A stretch of DNA of 64,000 bases from an uncultured Pelagibacteraceae bacterium (GCA_902580895.1 CACHMJ010000001.1:186001-250000); one strand, 5' to 3'. Positions 1 to 10,704 are shown, numbered from the stretch's first letter. Program-made: numbers and translations. The notes: generated from the sequence alone by a model not told the origin.

Positions 1-10
1 ATATTTGGTG

Positions 11-532
11 TCAATTTTTTTCTCTATAAGTATTTTTTAACTGGGTATAGGCCAAAGTAATCGATTTAAGTTTTTCTTCAAATTTTTTATTCCCAGAATT
101 CATATCAGGGTGAAATTTTTTAACAAGTATTTTAAATTTATCATAAATTTTTCCCCATTGAGACCCTACTGAAATACCTAATATTTCAAACGCTTTAATG
201 TCTTTGTGATTATATCTAAATTGTCCCATGTGATTAAAATCGCTTTTTAATTTTTCTTTATCTAGTTCATCTCTCAAAGTATTGTTCCATAAGACTTTAA
301 AAAAATTATCCGAGGAACTAAAACTTTGAGTGGGCTTATGCCAAACCATATCTGATTTCAAAAAATTAATTACTTGATCATCATTCATATCTGAAAAATA
401 ATTCCAATTTTTATTGAATTCTTTGACATGATTTAAACATAATAATCTAAATTTTTTACTATTATCTTTTTCAACCGGTGCTTTATATTCACCAATTTCA
501 TTGCAATTATTCCAATCACAGATATTTTTCAT
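11..532 (-). CDS. J-domain (DnaJ-like) protein
   Basis: C-terminal KAFEILGI...KFKILVKKFHPDMN...KSITLAYTQLK matches a J-domain with HPD motif. Confidence 0.75.
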   Translation of the reverse strand: MKNICDWNNCNEIGEYKAPVEKDNSKKFRLLCLNHVKEFNKNWNYFSDMNDDQVINFLKSDMVWHKPTQSFSSSDNFFKVLWNNTLRDELDKEKLKSDFNHMGQFRYNHKDIKAFEILGISVGSQWGKIYDKFKILVKKFHPDMNSGNKKFEEKLKSITLAYTQLKNTYREKN

Positions 533-548
533 GATATAATTATATCAT

Positions 549-809
549 ATGAATATAGATGAATTAATCACAAACGTAAAAAAAAAACTAAAAAAAAATA
601 TAAATATAGAAAATATTTTAATAGAAGATAAAACATTTCTACATAAAAATCATGTAGGACATGAAAGTAATAAATTTCACTTAAAAATAAGTATTGAGTC
701 AGATGAGCTTAAGAAATTAAATAAGATTGAAAGCAATAAAAAAATTTATAAAGTATTAGATGAAGAATTAAAAAATCACATTCATTCTTTACAAATTTCA
801 ATTAATTAA
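549..809 (+). CDS. BolA family protein
   Basis: 86 aa; HKNHVGHESNKFHLKISIESDEL...HSLQISI is BolA-like. Confidence 0.75.
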   Translation: MNIDELITNVKKKLKKNINIENILIEDKTFLHKNHVGHESNKFHLKISIESDELKKLNKIESNKKIYKVLDEELKNHIHSLQISIN

Positions 810-1904
810 TCTCTTTTTTAAAAAAAGTTTTATAGTAATGTCAGAAAATTCTTTTTCAATTATTGGACCACCAATTTTTTTAATCAGCATAAGCTTGATA
901 TTTTGAGAATTATTTTTTTTATCCCTCTTCATAAAGGATACGACTCGATCAATCTCTCTAATTGAAAAATAATTTTTAATTGAGATTGGAAAGTGAGAAT
1001 TATTAAGATGTTTTAATGCAGAGTCAAATTCTCTAAATGCAATTAACTTTTTATTATGACTAAATTCTAACGCTGACTTCATACCTAAAATCACAGCTTC
1101 TCCATGATTTAATTTTTTTGAAAAATTTAAACTTGCCTCATATGCATGAGCAAAAGTGTGACCAAAATTTAAAATTTTTCTCAAATTTTTTTCTTTTTCA
1201 TCTTTTTCAACTATTGATTTTTTGACTTTACAGCTTTCATAAATAGATTTTTCAAGAGCTGGTGAATTTAATTTTAATATTTTATTAATATTCTTATCCA
1301 AAAAATTATAGAACTTTTTATTTGCTATTAATGCATGTTTGACTATCTCTGCATAACCACAAACTATTTCCCTAAAAGGGAGACTTTTCAAAAAATCTAC
1401 ATCACTAATAACAATTTTAGGTTGATAAAAACTTCCAATTAAATTCTTGCCTTGAAATGTGTTAATACCTGTTTTGCCCCCAACCGATGAGTCAACTTGT
1501 GATAATAATGTTGTTGGAATATTTACAAACTTTAGACCTCTTTTGAATAAACTAGCTGCAAAACCTGACACATCACCAGTAATGCCTCCCCCAACAGATA
1601 TTAAACAATCATCTCTTGAAAAATTCTTTTTAAGCAAAAGATCCAAAATTTTACTAACATTTTTTTGGTTTTTATTTTTCTCATTGGCATTGTAAATAAA
1701 TTTGTAAACTTCATATCTATAGAGAGATTTTGAAATTTGTTTGATGTATTTACTTGGAATATTTTTATCTAAAACTAACAAACATTTTTTAAAGTTAAAA
1801 GAATTTTTTTTAAATATTTTTGATAGATTAGAAATTAAATTTCTACCAATTATTATAGGGTATTTTTCTGAATGAGTTTTAACTATCAGTTTAATTGGTT
1901 TCAT
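798..1904 (-). CDS. aroB: 3-dehydroquinate synthase
   Basis: GGGITGDVSGFAASLFKRGLKFVNIPTTLLSQVDSSVGGKTGIN and NFGHTFAHAYE motifs. Confidence 0.96.
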   Translation of the reverse strand: MKPIKLIVKTHSEKYPIIIGRNLISNLSKIFKKNSFNFKKCLLVLDKNIPSKYIKQISKSLYRYEVYKFIYNANEKNKNQKNVSKILDLLLKKNFSRDDCLISVGGGITGDVSGFAASLFKRGLKFVNIPTTLLSQVDSSVGGKTGINTFQGKNLIGSFYQPKIVISDVDFLKSLPFREIVCGYAEIVKHALIANKKFYNFLDKNINKILKLNSPALEKSIYESCKVKKSIVEKDEKEKNLRKILNFGHTFAHAYEASLNFSKKLNHGEAVILGMKSALEFSHNKKLIAFREFDSALKHLNNSHFPISIKNYFSIREIDRVVSFMKRDKKNNSQNIKLMLIKKIGGPIIEKEFSDITIKLFLKKRLIN

Positions 1905-2403
1905 AAATATCTATGATTTTTTTTGAAATTTGTTGTTTTGTAAAATTTTCACAATCTATTTTATATAGTGCTTTAGAGTAAATAATTGAACGTTTTTTTA
2001 TGATTTCTATCAGCTCATTTTTACTAGAATTTATTGCTAAAGGTCTTTTTTTGCTGTTTTTTATTCTATCAACTAATGTATCGATATTCCAATTTAACCA
2101 AAATGATAAATGATTTTTTAAAACTTCATTTTTAATAGCCCGAGTGATAAACGCTCCTCCACCAAGTGCAATTACACTCTTCTTATTTTTTAAAATATCA
2201 AGAGTAATTTTTTTTTCAATATCTCTAAAAAAATTTTCTCCTTTTATTTCAAAAATTTTTGATATTTTCATTTTTTGATCGTTTTCAATTAATTGATCAA
2301 TATCAAAAAAGTTGAGATTTAGTTTTTTTGATACTATAGAGCCGATCGAACTCTTTCCAGAGCCCATCATTCCGATAAAAACTAAATTTTCCTTAGATTT
2401 CAT
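1891..2403 (-). CDS. aroK: shikimate kinase
   Basis: Walker A GMMGSGKSSIG, FFDIDQLIE, FRDIEKK, IALGGGAF; overlaps aroB start. Confidence 0.95.
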   Translation of the reverse strand: MKSKENLVFIGMMGSGKSSIGSIVSKKLNLNFFDIDQLIENDQKMKISKIFEIKGENFFRDIEKKITLDILKNKKSVIALGGGAFITRAIKNEVLKNHLSFWLNWNIDTLVDRIKNSKKRPLAINSSKNELIEIIKKRSIIYSKALYKIDCENFTKQQISKKIIDIYETN

Positions 2404-2460
2404 AAGTTTCTATATTGAAAAAACACAAATATGTCTTAATTTGAAATTAATTAAATTTAT

Positions 2461-2640
2461 ATGCAATTTACAAGAAAAACAAGTTATAGCAGAAATATAA
2501 TTGGATTATTTATAAAGTTAATTTTAATCGCAGTTGTATTTATTGGAATCATTTTTCTTTTAAATAAATTAGACTTTCCATCACCAAAAAAAACGATTGA
2601 AAAAATAATCCCTAATGAAAACTTTAAAATTGTTAAATAA
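2461..2640 (+). CDS. small single-TM protein (59 aa), below the ORF-track cutoff
   Basis: Manual translation MQFTRKTSYSRNIIGLFIKLILIAVVFIGIIFLLNKLDFPSPKKTIEKIIPNENFKIVK*; overlaps start of the next CDS on the same strand. Confidence 0.6.
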   Translation: MQFTRKTSYSRNIIGLFIKLILIAVVFIGIIFLLNKLDFPSPKKTIEKIIPNENFKIVK

Positions 2641-4384
2641 AAATTATTTATCAATTCTAGTTATTCTTTTCTTTTCAATGGTGAATTCTTTTTCAGAAAA
2701 TGAGCCAGTGGATATATGGAATATTGATAAAGAACAAATAAAAAAAAATTCTGAGAATAAAGAATTAATTACAATTACTGAGAGTGATCTTAAGTCTGAA
2801 AAAATAGACGTTTTTAAGATGCAAACAAAAGATAGCTTAGATCCTATAAAAGTTGATGAAACTTTAAATTCTAAAGAAATTAAAATAATAGGTCTTTACG
2901 ACCCTGAGGATTTTGGATTAAAGATTGATATGTGGTCAAATTCTAACGGCGATCAATTAAAATATCTTTTTTCTAACTTAGATAAAATAAACTTATCAAG
3001 CGATGCTTCAGAACTTATGAACATTGTTTTATTAACTAATGCTTATTATCCAAAAAATATTAGTGAGAAGGATTTTTTAAAAATCAAATCAGATTGGTTG
3101 ATAAAACATAATAACTTAGAGCTAATAGAAGAGTATTTAATCAAGAATGATATCTTAAATTTACACCCTAAACTAAGTAAATATCTAGTTGATAAATATT
3201 TATCCGAGTCTAAACTTAATCAAGCTTGTAAAATTTTTTTAAATAATTCAGAACCAATAAAAAATAATTATTTGTCAAAATTTAATATCTATTGTTTGAT
3301 AAACAATGGAAAAAAAGATGAAGCACAATTAATTTTTGACTTAAAAAAAGAATTAGGTTTTAACGACCAATATTTTGAAAATAAACTAAATTATCTTTTT
3401 GGATATACAAATGAAATTGATAAAGCTGTATCTGAAAAAAGTATCCTAGAGTTTCATTTGGCCCATAAAACAAACCCGGAATTTTTTTTTGAGCCAAAAG
3501 AAAATACTAATCCATTAATATGGAAATATTTGGCTGCTTCAAATTTATTGTACCAAACTAATGAAATCAACTTGGATGAATTAGAAAAAATAGAATTAAT
3601 TGAATATGCCACACATAATAAGAATTATCTTGAAGATGATTTATTTCAAATTTACAAAAGGTTTCAATTTACGATTGATCAATTTTTGAATGTCAAAACT
3701 GTATTCAAATCCTTAGCTAATATTGAGAGAAGGGCCCTTTTATATCAAAGTGTATTGTTAGAGTCTGACATAAACAAAAAAATAGAATTAATGAAACTTC
3801 TTAAAGCAGCATTCATCAAGGATAAAATTGGTAATGCTTTTGAGGAGAAATTAAAAGACCTGTTACAAGATATTGAATTAGATCAAATTTCCTCAAAGCA
3901 TACTAGTTTTTATTTAGAAAATATTAATTCTGATGAAAAAAAACAAACTAAAATAAAGTATAATGATGATCTTTTACATCAATCAAAACTCATAAAATAT
4001 TTTATTGGAGAATACAATCAAACAAAAATAGAAAAAGATCTCAATAATTTTCTCAAAAAAATAAAAAAGGATAAAAAGTATTCTATCTCAAAAAAAGATA
4101 TTATTTTAATTGAGTCATTGAAATCAGATGGCATAAAAATTGATAAGAAATATGACAATTTATATAAAATTCTAGACTCTGAAATGCCAACAGATATTCA
4201 AGTTATGGTAAATAATAATGAGTCTGCTTCAACAATTCTCAGAATTATAGAGGTTATTGGCCAAGATGAGTTGAGTACCTTAGATGAGGATACCTTATTT
4301 TTTATAATAAGTGCACTTAATCAATTAAACATAGACTCTATACGCAACAAAATTCTATTAAAAGTTCTTCCTTTAAAAGTTTAA
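2615..4384 (+). CDS. putative exported protein of unknown function (589 aa)
   Basis: Long ORF with N-terminal hydrophobic signal-like segment (LSILVILFFSMVNSFS). Confidence 0.75.
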   Translation: MKTLKLLNKNYLSILVILFFSMVNSFSENEPVDIWNIDKEQIKKNSENKELITITESDLKSEKIDVFKMQTKDSLDPIKVDETLNSKEIKIIGLYDPEDFGLKIDMWSNSNGDQLKYLFSNLDKINLSSDASELMNIVLLTNAYYPKNISEKDFLKIKSDWLIKHNNLELIEEYLIKNDILNLHPKLSKYLVDKYLSESKLNQACKIFLNNSEPIKNNYLSKFNIYCLINNGKKDEAQLIFDLKKELGFNDQYFENKLNYLFGYTNEIDKAVSEKSILEFHLAHKTNPEFFFEPKENTNPLIWKYLAASNLLYQTNEINLDELEKIELIEYATHNKNYLEDDLFQIYKRFQFTIDQFLNVKTVFKSLANIERRALLYQSVLLESDINKKIELMKLLKAAFIKDKIGNAFEEKLKDLLQDIELDQISSKHTSFYLENINSDEKKQTKIKYNDDLLHQSKLIKYFIGEYNQTKIEKDLNNFLKKIKKDKKYSISKKDIILIESLKSDGIKIDKKYDNLYKILDSEMPTDIQVMVNNNESASTILRIIEVIGQDELSTLDEDTLFFIISALNQLNIDSIRNKILLKVLPLKV

Positions 4385-4407
4385 AAATTAGTTTATCTAT
4401 TTATCTA

Positions 4408-4932
4408 ATGAGCATTAAAGATATAATTACAGTTCCTGACGAAACTTTAAAAAAAATCTCTGAACCATTAGAAAAAGTTAGCACTAACGAAAAAAAACTT
4501 ATTAATGATTTATTTGATACAATGTACGCTTCGAAAGGCATCGGATTAGCTGCAGTACAAATAGGTATCCTGAAAAGAATTTTAGTAATTGATGTGTCTA
4601 CTAAAGATGAAAAAAGGGAACCTTTAAGCTTCATAAATCCTGTTATTAAAAATGTTAGTGACGAAACCTCAATTTATGAGGAGGGTTGTTTATCAATTCC
4701 AGATACATTTATAGAAATTGAAAGGCCAAAAATTTGTGAAGTGGAATATATTGATATCAATGGAAAAAAAAAAAACTTAAAGTGTGATGGTCTTTTATCA
4801 ACTTGTATACAGCACGAAATTAATCATTTAGATGGTAAATTGATAATTGACCATTTATCAAAGTTAAAAAGAGATATCATAATCAAAAAAATTTCAAAAA
4901 CAAAAAAAAATCCTGACAGAATATTAGTTTAG
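4408..4932 (+). CDS. def: peptide deformylase
   Basis: GIGLAAVQIG, EEGCLSIP, QHEINHLDG motifs. Confidence 0.97.
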   Translation: MSIKDIITVPDETLKKISEPLEKVSTNEKKLINDLFDTMYASKGIGLAAVQIGILKRILVIDVSTKDEKREPLSFINPVIKNVSDETSIYEEGCLSIPDTFIEIERPKICEVEYIDINGKKKNLKCDGLLSTCIQHEINHLDGKLIIDHLSKLKRDIIIKKISKTKKNPDRILV

Positions 4933-4934
4933 AA

Positions 4935-5867
4935 ATGTCTAAAAAAATCATTTTTATGGGTACACCCATGTTTGCAGTTCCAATATTGAAATCACTCTAT
5001 CAAAATGGTTTTCCAATAAATTTGGTTTATACACAACCACCCCAAAAATCTCACCGAGGTCAGAGAATAAACAAATCACCAGTCCAAGGTATATCGGAAA
5101 CTTTAAATATAGAATTCAGATCTCCGCAGAACTTGAAAAACAACACTGAAGAATATGAGTTTTTAAAAAAAATGGAAGCTGATCTTGCAATTGTTGTAGC
5201 CTATGGACAAATAATTCCAAAAGAATTTTTAAATTTAACAAAAAAAGGTTTTATAAATATTCATGCATCTATACTTCCAAAATGGAGAGGTGCCGCACCT
5301 ATTCAGAGAGCTATAATGAATTTAGACGCAGAAACAGGAATCAGTATAATGAAAATCAATGAGGAATTAGATAGCGGACCTGTAAGTTATACTTATAAAA
5401 TAAAACTTGATCAAAGTCTGAATGCAAAAGAAGTCTCAGAAAAACTCGCCTTAATAGCAGCGGATAAAATTTTAGATGTTGTAGATGAAATTTTTGAGGG
5501 TAAATCAAATTTTGTTGATCAGGATAATTCTAAAGCCACCTATGCAAAAAAAATTACTAAAAATGAAGGGCAAATAGACTGGAAAAGCGATGCTTTAAAA
5601 ATAATTGGAAAAATTAATGGCTTGTATCCCTCCCCGGGAGCTTTTTTCAATTTTAACGGACAAAGGTATAAAATTTTAAAAGCAGAAATTGGAAATGGGA
5701 TTGGTAAAAATGGTGAGGTTATATCGGACGATCTTGAAATAGCGTGTGGAGGTCAAAAGTCTATTAAAGTTGTTGAAATACAGAGAGAGGGGAAAAAGGC
5801 CCAAAAAATTGGAGAGTTTAAGCTTGGATCTCAAATCAGAAAAGGCTCAATTATATCTAATGTTTAG
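4935..5867 (+). CDS. fmt: methionyl-tRNA formyltransferase
   Basis: IFMGTPMFAVPIL, NIHASILPKWRGAAPIQRAI motifs; adjacent to def. Confidence 0.97.
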   Translation: MSKKIIFMGTPMFAVPILKSLYQNGFPINLVYTQPPQKSHRGQRINKSPVQGISETLNIEFRSPQNLKNNTEEYEFLKKMEADLAIVVAYGQIIPKEFLNLTKKGFINIHASILPKWRGAAPIQRAIMNLDAETGISIMKINEELDSGPVSYTYKIKLDQSLNAKEVSEKLALIAADKILDVVDEIFEGKSNFVDQDNSKATYAKKITKNEGQIDWKSDALKIIGKINGLYPSPGAFFNFNGQRYKILKAEIGNGIGKNGEVISDDLEIACGGQKSIKVVEIQREGKKAQKIGEFKLGSQIRKGSIISNV

Positions 5868-6600
5868 ATACCAAATATTGATAGAGTATGTAGGCACCAA
5901 TTTTAGAGGTTGGCAAATTCAAACAAAGGGCAAAACTATACAAGGTCTTATCCAAGAGAGAATTTCTAAATTATTAAAAGAAAAAATTATTTTGTTTGGC
6001 GCTGGTAGATTAGACAAAGGAGTGCACGCACTTGAACAATCTGCTCATTTTGAGTGTAAAAAAAAAATTGAAAAATCAAATAAATTCATCAAATCTTTAA
6101 ATCATTTTTTAAACAAGGAAATGATTTCAATAATTAAAATTAAGAAAAGGGGCAATGATTTTCACGCAAGATTTTCTGCAAGAATGAGAATATATAAGTA
6201 TATAATCATTAATCGTTCTAGTAGACCGGTAATAGATGAAAATAGAGGATGGCACATTATTAATAATCTTGATTTAAAAGTAATGAAAAAAGCTGCAAAA
6301 AAATTAGTTGGTACTAAAGATTTTTCTACCTTTAGAGCTTCAAGCTGTAGAGCCAAAAGTCCGATCAAAACTATGAGATCTGTTAAAATAAAATCTAGGA
6401 ATAATAAAATAGAAATAGAATTTCAATCTCAATCTTTTCTACAACAACAGGTTCGTTCAATGGTTGGTTGTTTAAAATATGTAGGTGAAAAAAAATGGTC
6501 TTTAAAAAAATTCAATTATATTATGAACTCTAAAAAACGGATTTTATGTGCACCGCCAGCACCACCTGAGGGACTTTATTTAGCGAGAGTTATTTATTAA
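5860..6600 (+). CDS. truA: tRNA pseudouridine synthase A
   Basis: MFRYQILIEYVGTNFRGWQIQ...GAGRLDKGVHA; start trimmed to ATG at 5860 overlapping the fmt stop. Confidence 0.93.
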   Translation: MFRYQILIEYVGTNFRGWQIQTKGKTIQGLIQERISKLLKEKIILFGAGRLDKGVHALEQSAHFECKKKIEKSNKFIKSLNHFLNKEMISIIKIKKRGNDFHARFSARMRIYKYIIINRSSRPVIDENRGWHIINNLDLKVMKKAAKKLVGTKDFSTFRASSCRAKSPIKTMRSVKIKSRNNKIEIEFQSQSFLQQQVRSMVGCLKYVGEKKWSLKKFNYIMNSKKRILCAPPAPPEGLYLARVIY

Positions 6601-7071
6601 TTTTTTTTTGTTGCTCATTGCAAACTTTTTATTAATTCTCCATCTCGACTCTTCTCTAACAATATAACCACAGCAATTTTTTGAACCACATTTACACGGA
6701 AATTGTTTATAGTCTTCATCATAACCAAACCCATAATCACACGTAAACTCCTCTCCTTTTTTAATATCACGAATTGCAGTAATCCAAACTTTTAAACCTT
6801 TACCGTTATAATCGCAGTTATTATTGCAACTATGGTTCACAAGACCTGCAATATTCCATGAAAAATCTCCATCAAGGGTATATCTTTTGTTTAATGTGAA
6901 CAAGTATATGGGTTTTTTATTATCAAACTTAATTGACTCGTCCACCTCTTTATTTGTTATAATTTTGCCAACGTAATTAATTATTTTTGTGCCTTCTTTA
7001 ATATCACGTGTAGCATAAAGACCCCTTCCTTTCTTATCAATTTTAGATCTTTTAATTCTATAAAGTTTCAT
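6580..7071 (-). CDS. SET-domain protein (putative protein lysine methyltransferase)
   Basis: GRGLYATRDIKEGTKI, GLVNHSC, GEEFTCDYGF and post-SET CKCGSKNCCGYI. Confidence 0.9.
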   Translation of the reverse strand: MKLYRIKRSKIDKKGRGLYATRDIKEGTKIINYVGKIITNKEVDESIKFDNKKPIYLFTLNKRYTLDGDFSWNIAGLVNHSCNNNCDYNGKGLKVWITAIRDIKKGEEFTCDYGFGYDEDYKQFPCKCGSKNCCGYIVREESRWRINKKFAMSNKKKLINNSR

Positions 7072-7101
7072 TTGAGTGAAGTATTATTAATTAAATTTAA
7101 A

Positions 7102-8025
7102 TTAATTGAATTCTACAAGTGCGTTTACATGTTCATTAGCACTTTCAGATAATGCATTTAAATCATAACCACCTTCAAGAATAGAGATAACTTTCCCTTT
7201 AGTGAACTCGTTGGTAGCAGCTAAAGTTCTTTTAGTAATTTCGTAGAAGTCTTTTGATTTAAGTTTAAATTGAGCTAAAGGATCATCTTTATGAGCATCG
7301 AAACCCGCCGAGAATATAAGAAAATCAGGTTTATAATTAACTAACCTATCCAAAACTCTATTGAATGCGTTAAAATATTCCTCCGAGTTCGTGCCTGCTG
7401 GTAAAGGTATATTTAAAGAGTTATTAAAATCACCCTTATCTTTATCTGTACCTCCTCCAGGATAAAAAGGATATTGGTGCGTTGAAATATATAATGAATT
7501 TTTATTATTACGCATAACATCATAATTACCATTTCCCCAATGCACATCAAAATCTACACATGCAACCCTCTTATATTTATAATTTTTAATTAAGTAATTA
7601 GTAGCTATCCCAGCGTTTGATATACAACAAAATCCCATTGCCTTATCCTTTTCCGCATGATGTCCAGGAGGTCTTGCTAAACAAAAGGCGTTCTTAAATT
7701 CTTTATTTTCTATTCCGTCGATGGCCCTAATTGTTGAGCCAGCTGCATCAAATACTGCTTTTTTACTGTCTGGTGATATTACAGTATCTCCATCTAAAAA
7801 TTTTAGACCCTTTTGTGGAAATGAACTATTTAAATTATCAATATATTCTTTTGAATGTGTCATTGCCAATATATCTTCTGGCACATTACCTGGTTTTTCC
7901 CAAATCAGATCACTTCTTTTTTTTAATTTTTCTTTTATAGCAATTACTCTTTTAGGCTGTTCAGGATGACCGTCACCAGTGTCATGTTTTTCATAAGAGT
8001 CAGAATTTATAATTGCTGTATTCAT
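7102..8025 (-). CDS. histone deacetylase family / acetylpolyamine-amidohydrolase-like protein
   Basis: ARPPGHHAEKDKAMGFCCISNAGIA, VDFDVHWGNG, SAGFDAHKDDPLA. Confidence 0.93.
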   Translation of the reverse strand: MNTAIINSDSYEKHDTGDGHPEQPKRVIAIKEKLKKRSDLIWEKPGNVPEDILAMTHSKEYIDNLNSSFPQKGLKFLDGDTVISPDSKKAVFDAAGSTIRAIDGIENKEFKNAFCLARPPGHHAEKDKAMGFCCISNAGIATNYLIKNYKYKRVACVDFDVHWGNGNYDVMRNNKNSLYISTHQYPFYPGGGTDKDKGDFNNSLNIPLPAGTNSEEYFNAFNRVLDRLVNYKPDFLIFSAGFDAHKDDPLAQFKLKSKDFYEITKRTLAATNEFTKGKVISILEGGYDLNALSESANEHVNALVEFN

Positions 8026-9179
8026 TTAAAATAATTTTTTAAAATATTTTCATAAATTTTTGTTAGATTTTTAAGATCTTTTAGAGATACTGCCTCATCA
8101 ACTTTATGCATAGTTTTTCCAACTAAACCAAATTCAAGACCAGGACATATGGTTCTTATAAATCTTAAGTCTGAAGTTCCACCCGTTGTAGATAATTTTG
8201 GTTTTAATTTAGTTATCTTTTTAATAATATTTTGTATCATAAACGTTGTTTTGTTAGGTTTTGTCAAAAAAGCTTCACCAGAAACTCTGTACTCAATTTT
8301 AAATTTTGATTTATGTTTTTTGGTTATTTTTCTAAAAATTTTGTTAAGTTTTTTTTTAAGAGAATTTGAGGAATGTTTATTATTAAATCTTATGTTGAAA
8401 GTTGCCTCAGCTGTAGCTGGAATAACATTATCCGCAGTATTATTTATATTTATCCTGGTAACCTCCAAGTTTGTAGGTTGAAAATCTCTGGTTCCTTTAT
8501 CAAACTGAATTTCCTTTAATTCTTTTAAAATATTAACAATTATTGTTGAAGGATTATTTGCTCTAGAGGGATATGCAACGTGACCCTGTAATCCGAATAT
8601 AATTAATTTACCAGTTAAACTGCCTCTACGACCAATTTTAATCATTTCACCTAAAACATTTGGGTTAGTTGGTTCACCCACTAAGCAAAAATTAATCTTT
8701 TCTCTTTTTTTTCTTAAAAACTCTACAACTTTTTTTGTGCCATTAACTGCATCACCTTCCTCATCACCTGTTATTAACAAACTAATTGATCCATTAAATT
8801 TTTTATTTTTCAGCAAAAACGTACTTACAGCAGAAACAAAAGCTGCAACAGAACTTTTCATATCATTCGCACCTCTTCCAATTAAGTGACCCTTTTTAAC
8901 AGATGGTTTGAATGGATTAGTTGTCCAATCTTTTATATTTCCTGGAGGCACAACATCCAGGTGACCTGCATAACAGAAGTTTGGACTTTTATTTCCGAAT
9001 CTTGCATATAAATTTTTGACAGGCTTAAAGCCCCTTTCTTTAAATTCGAGTGTTTTTGTTTTGAAACCAAGTCCTTTTAATTTTTTTTCTAAAAATTTCA
9101 TTATACCTGCATCTACAGGAGTAACTGAAGGAAATCTAATTAGCTCTTTAGCTAATTGTAACTGATTTAAAGTTTTCAT
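8022..9179 (-). CDS. dapE: succinyl-diaminopimelate desuccinylase
   Basis: M20 peptidase motifs YAGHLDVVPPG, GRGANDMKSSVAA, TGDEEGDAVNGT; adjacent to dapD. Confidence 0.95.
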   Translation of the reverse strand: MKTLNQLQLAKELIRFPSVTPVDAGIMKFLEKKLKGLGFKTKTLEFKERGFKPVKNLYARFGNKSPNFCYAGHLDVVPPGNIKDWTTNPFKPSVKKGHLIGRGANDMKSSVAAFVSAVSTFLLKNKKFNGSISLLITGDEEGDAVNGTKKVVEFLRKKREKINFCLVGEPTNPNVLGEMIKIGRRGSLTGKLIIFGLQGHVAYPSRANNPSTIIVNILKELKEIQFDKGTRDFQPTNLEVTRININNTADNVIPATAEATFNIRFNNKHSSNSLKKKLNKIFRKITKKHKSKFKIEYRVSGEAFLTKPNKTTFMIQNIIKKITKLKPKLSTTGGTSDLRFIRTICPGLEFGLVGKTMHKVDEAVSLKDLKNLTKIYENILKNYFK

Positions 9180-9180
9180 T

Positions 9181-10008
9181 TCAGTCTCTTAAAAGGTCGT
9201 TTATAGAAGTCTTTGATCTTGTTTTTTCATCAACTTGCTTAATTATTACTGCACAGTACAACGATGGTGCAGCCGAATTATTTTTGTCTGGCAATGAACC
9301 TGGGACAACAACTGAATACGGTGGAATTTTACCATAAGTGATATTACCGGTTTTTCGATCGACTATTTTAGTTGATTGACCTATATACATTCCCATACTT
9401 AAAACTGAACCTTCCCCAACAATCACCCCCTCAACAACTTCTGACATAGCTCCAAGGAAAACATTATCTTCGATTATCGTAGGTAAAGCTTGTGCAGGTT
9501 CTAGAACTCCACCAACTCCTGATCCTGCAGAGATATGACAATTTCTTCCGATTTGACAACAGCTACCTGCTCTTGCAAATGTATCTATCATCGTTCCCTC
9601 ATCGATATAAGCTCCGATATTTACATAACATGGCATCAAAACAGCATTTTTTCCAACAAATGATCCTTTTCTAACTGGAGAATTAGGAACCATTCTAAAG
9701 CCAGCTTTTTCATGATCTTCTTTTGACCAACCTGCAGTTTTACCTTTTAACAAGTGAGATTTATCGTACCAACTACTGTAAGGACCATTTAAGTTTTCCA
9801 TTGGATAAATTCTAAAGCTTAGCATAATCGCTTTTTTTAGGTGTTGATGAGTTACCCATTCTCCATTTATTTTTTCAGCAACTCTTGATTTACCACTATC
9901 CAAGTCATTTATTACTTGATTGATTGCATCCTTTAAAGATTGATCAGAATTTGGATTTACTTGATCTTTGTTTTCCCAAGCATCATTTATAATTTTTTCT
10001 ATAGACAT
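9181..10008 (-). CDS. dapD: 2,3,4,5-tetrahydropyridine-2,6-dicarboxylate N-succinyltransferase
   Basis: Left-handed beta-helix hexapeptides; VVPGSLPDK...[26 protein letters not shown]. Confidence 0.95.
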   Translation of the reverse strand: MSIEKIINDAWENKDQVNPNSDQSLKDAINQVINDLDSGKSRVAEKINGEWVTHQHLKKAIMLSFRIYPMENLNGPYSSWYDKSHLLKGKTAGWSKEDHEKAGFRMVPNSPVRKGSFVGKNAVLMPCYVNIGAYIDEGTMIDTFARAGSCCQIGRNCHISAGSGVGGVLEPAQALPTIIEDNVFLGAMSEVVEGVIVGEGSVLSMGMYIGQSTKIVDRKTGNITYGKIPPYSVVVPGSLPDKNNSAAPSLYCAVIIKQVDEKTRSKTSINDLLRD

Positions 10009-10011
10009 AAT

Positions 10012-10704
10012 TTATTGACTTTTTAATAACCTTATTTCCTTAAGAAATAAAGACAGATTTTCAATTTTATGAGAAATATAATCTTTATCAGAATCCATCT
10101 TACCAAAATGTTCATCATTAATTAACCAAACAGTTGCACATCCTCTTTCATAACCAATACTAAGGTTTTTTGCGATATCTTCTATATAAATGGTTTCTTT
10201 TGGATTTAATTCAAATTTTTTAACCATTAAATCAAAAGTTTTAGCCTCAGGTTTTGGCACATACCCAGCATCTTTAATATCAAAAACCCTATCCCTTCCA
10301 AAGAGATCATATACTCCTAGATGGGTTAAAATATTTTTAGCATGTTCCGCGCTCCCATTTGTAAAAATAAATTTTTCCATTTCTAATTTTTCAAGTTCAT
10401 TCCTCATAATCTTGTCTTCTTTCATAAATGAAAGATCTATTGTGTGGACATATTTTAGGAATTCTTCTGGGGGTATATCATGATGTATCATTAAACCATT
10501 TAAACTAGTATTGTATTTGTAAAAATAATCAGTCTGTAATTTTTTTGCTTCTTCCATATCTATTTTTAGTCTCTCAGATATGAACATTGTCATTCTTTGC
10601 GATACCTGGCCAAATACCTTCTCTAAAGAGTAGTTATTGTGTTTACCATAACAGACCCCATCAAGATCCAACAGCAGATATTTCATTTCTTTAAAATTTT
10701 TCAT
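10012..10704 (-). CDS. HAD-family pyrimidine 5'-nucleotidase-like hydrolase
   Basis: LLDLDGVCY; FTNGSAEHAKNIL; PKPEAKTFDLM; YIEDIAKNL. Confidence 0.8.
   Translation of the reverse strand: MKNFKEMKYLLLDLDGVCYGKHNNYSLEKVFGQVSQRMTMFISERLKIDMEEAKKLQTDYFYKYNTSLNGLMIHHDIPPEEFLKYVHTIDLSFMKEDKIMRNELEKLEMEKFIFTNGSAEHAKNILTHLGVYDLFGRDRVFDIKDAGYVPKPEAKTFDLMVKKFELNPKETIYIEDIAKNLSIGYERGCATVWLINDEHFGKMDSDKDYISHKIENLSLFLKEIRLLKSQ

Noticed and set aside
1459-1695. Antisense ORF within aroB, representative of many similar ORF-track entries (for example 6162-6368, 7721-7969, 10639-11022, 16264-16710, 49051-49518, 62193-62627)
   Set aside because: Antisense to well-supported conserved genes; explained by codon bias of the true gene.
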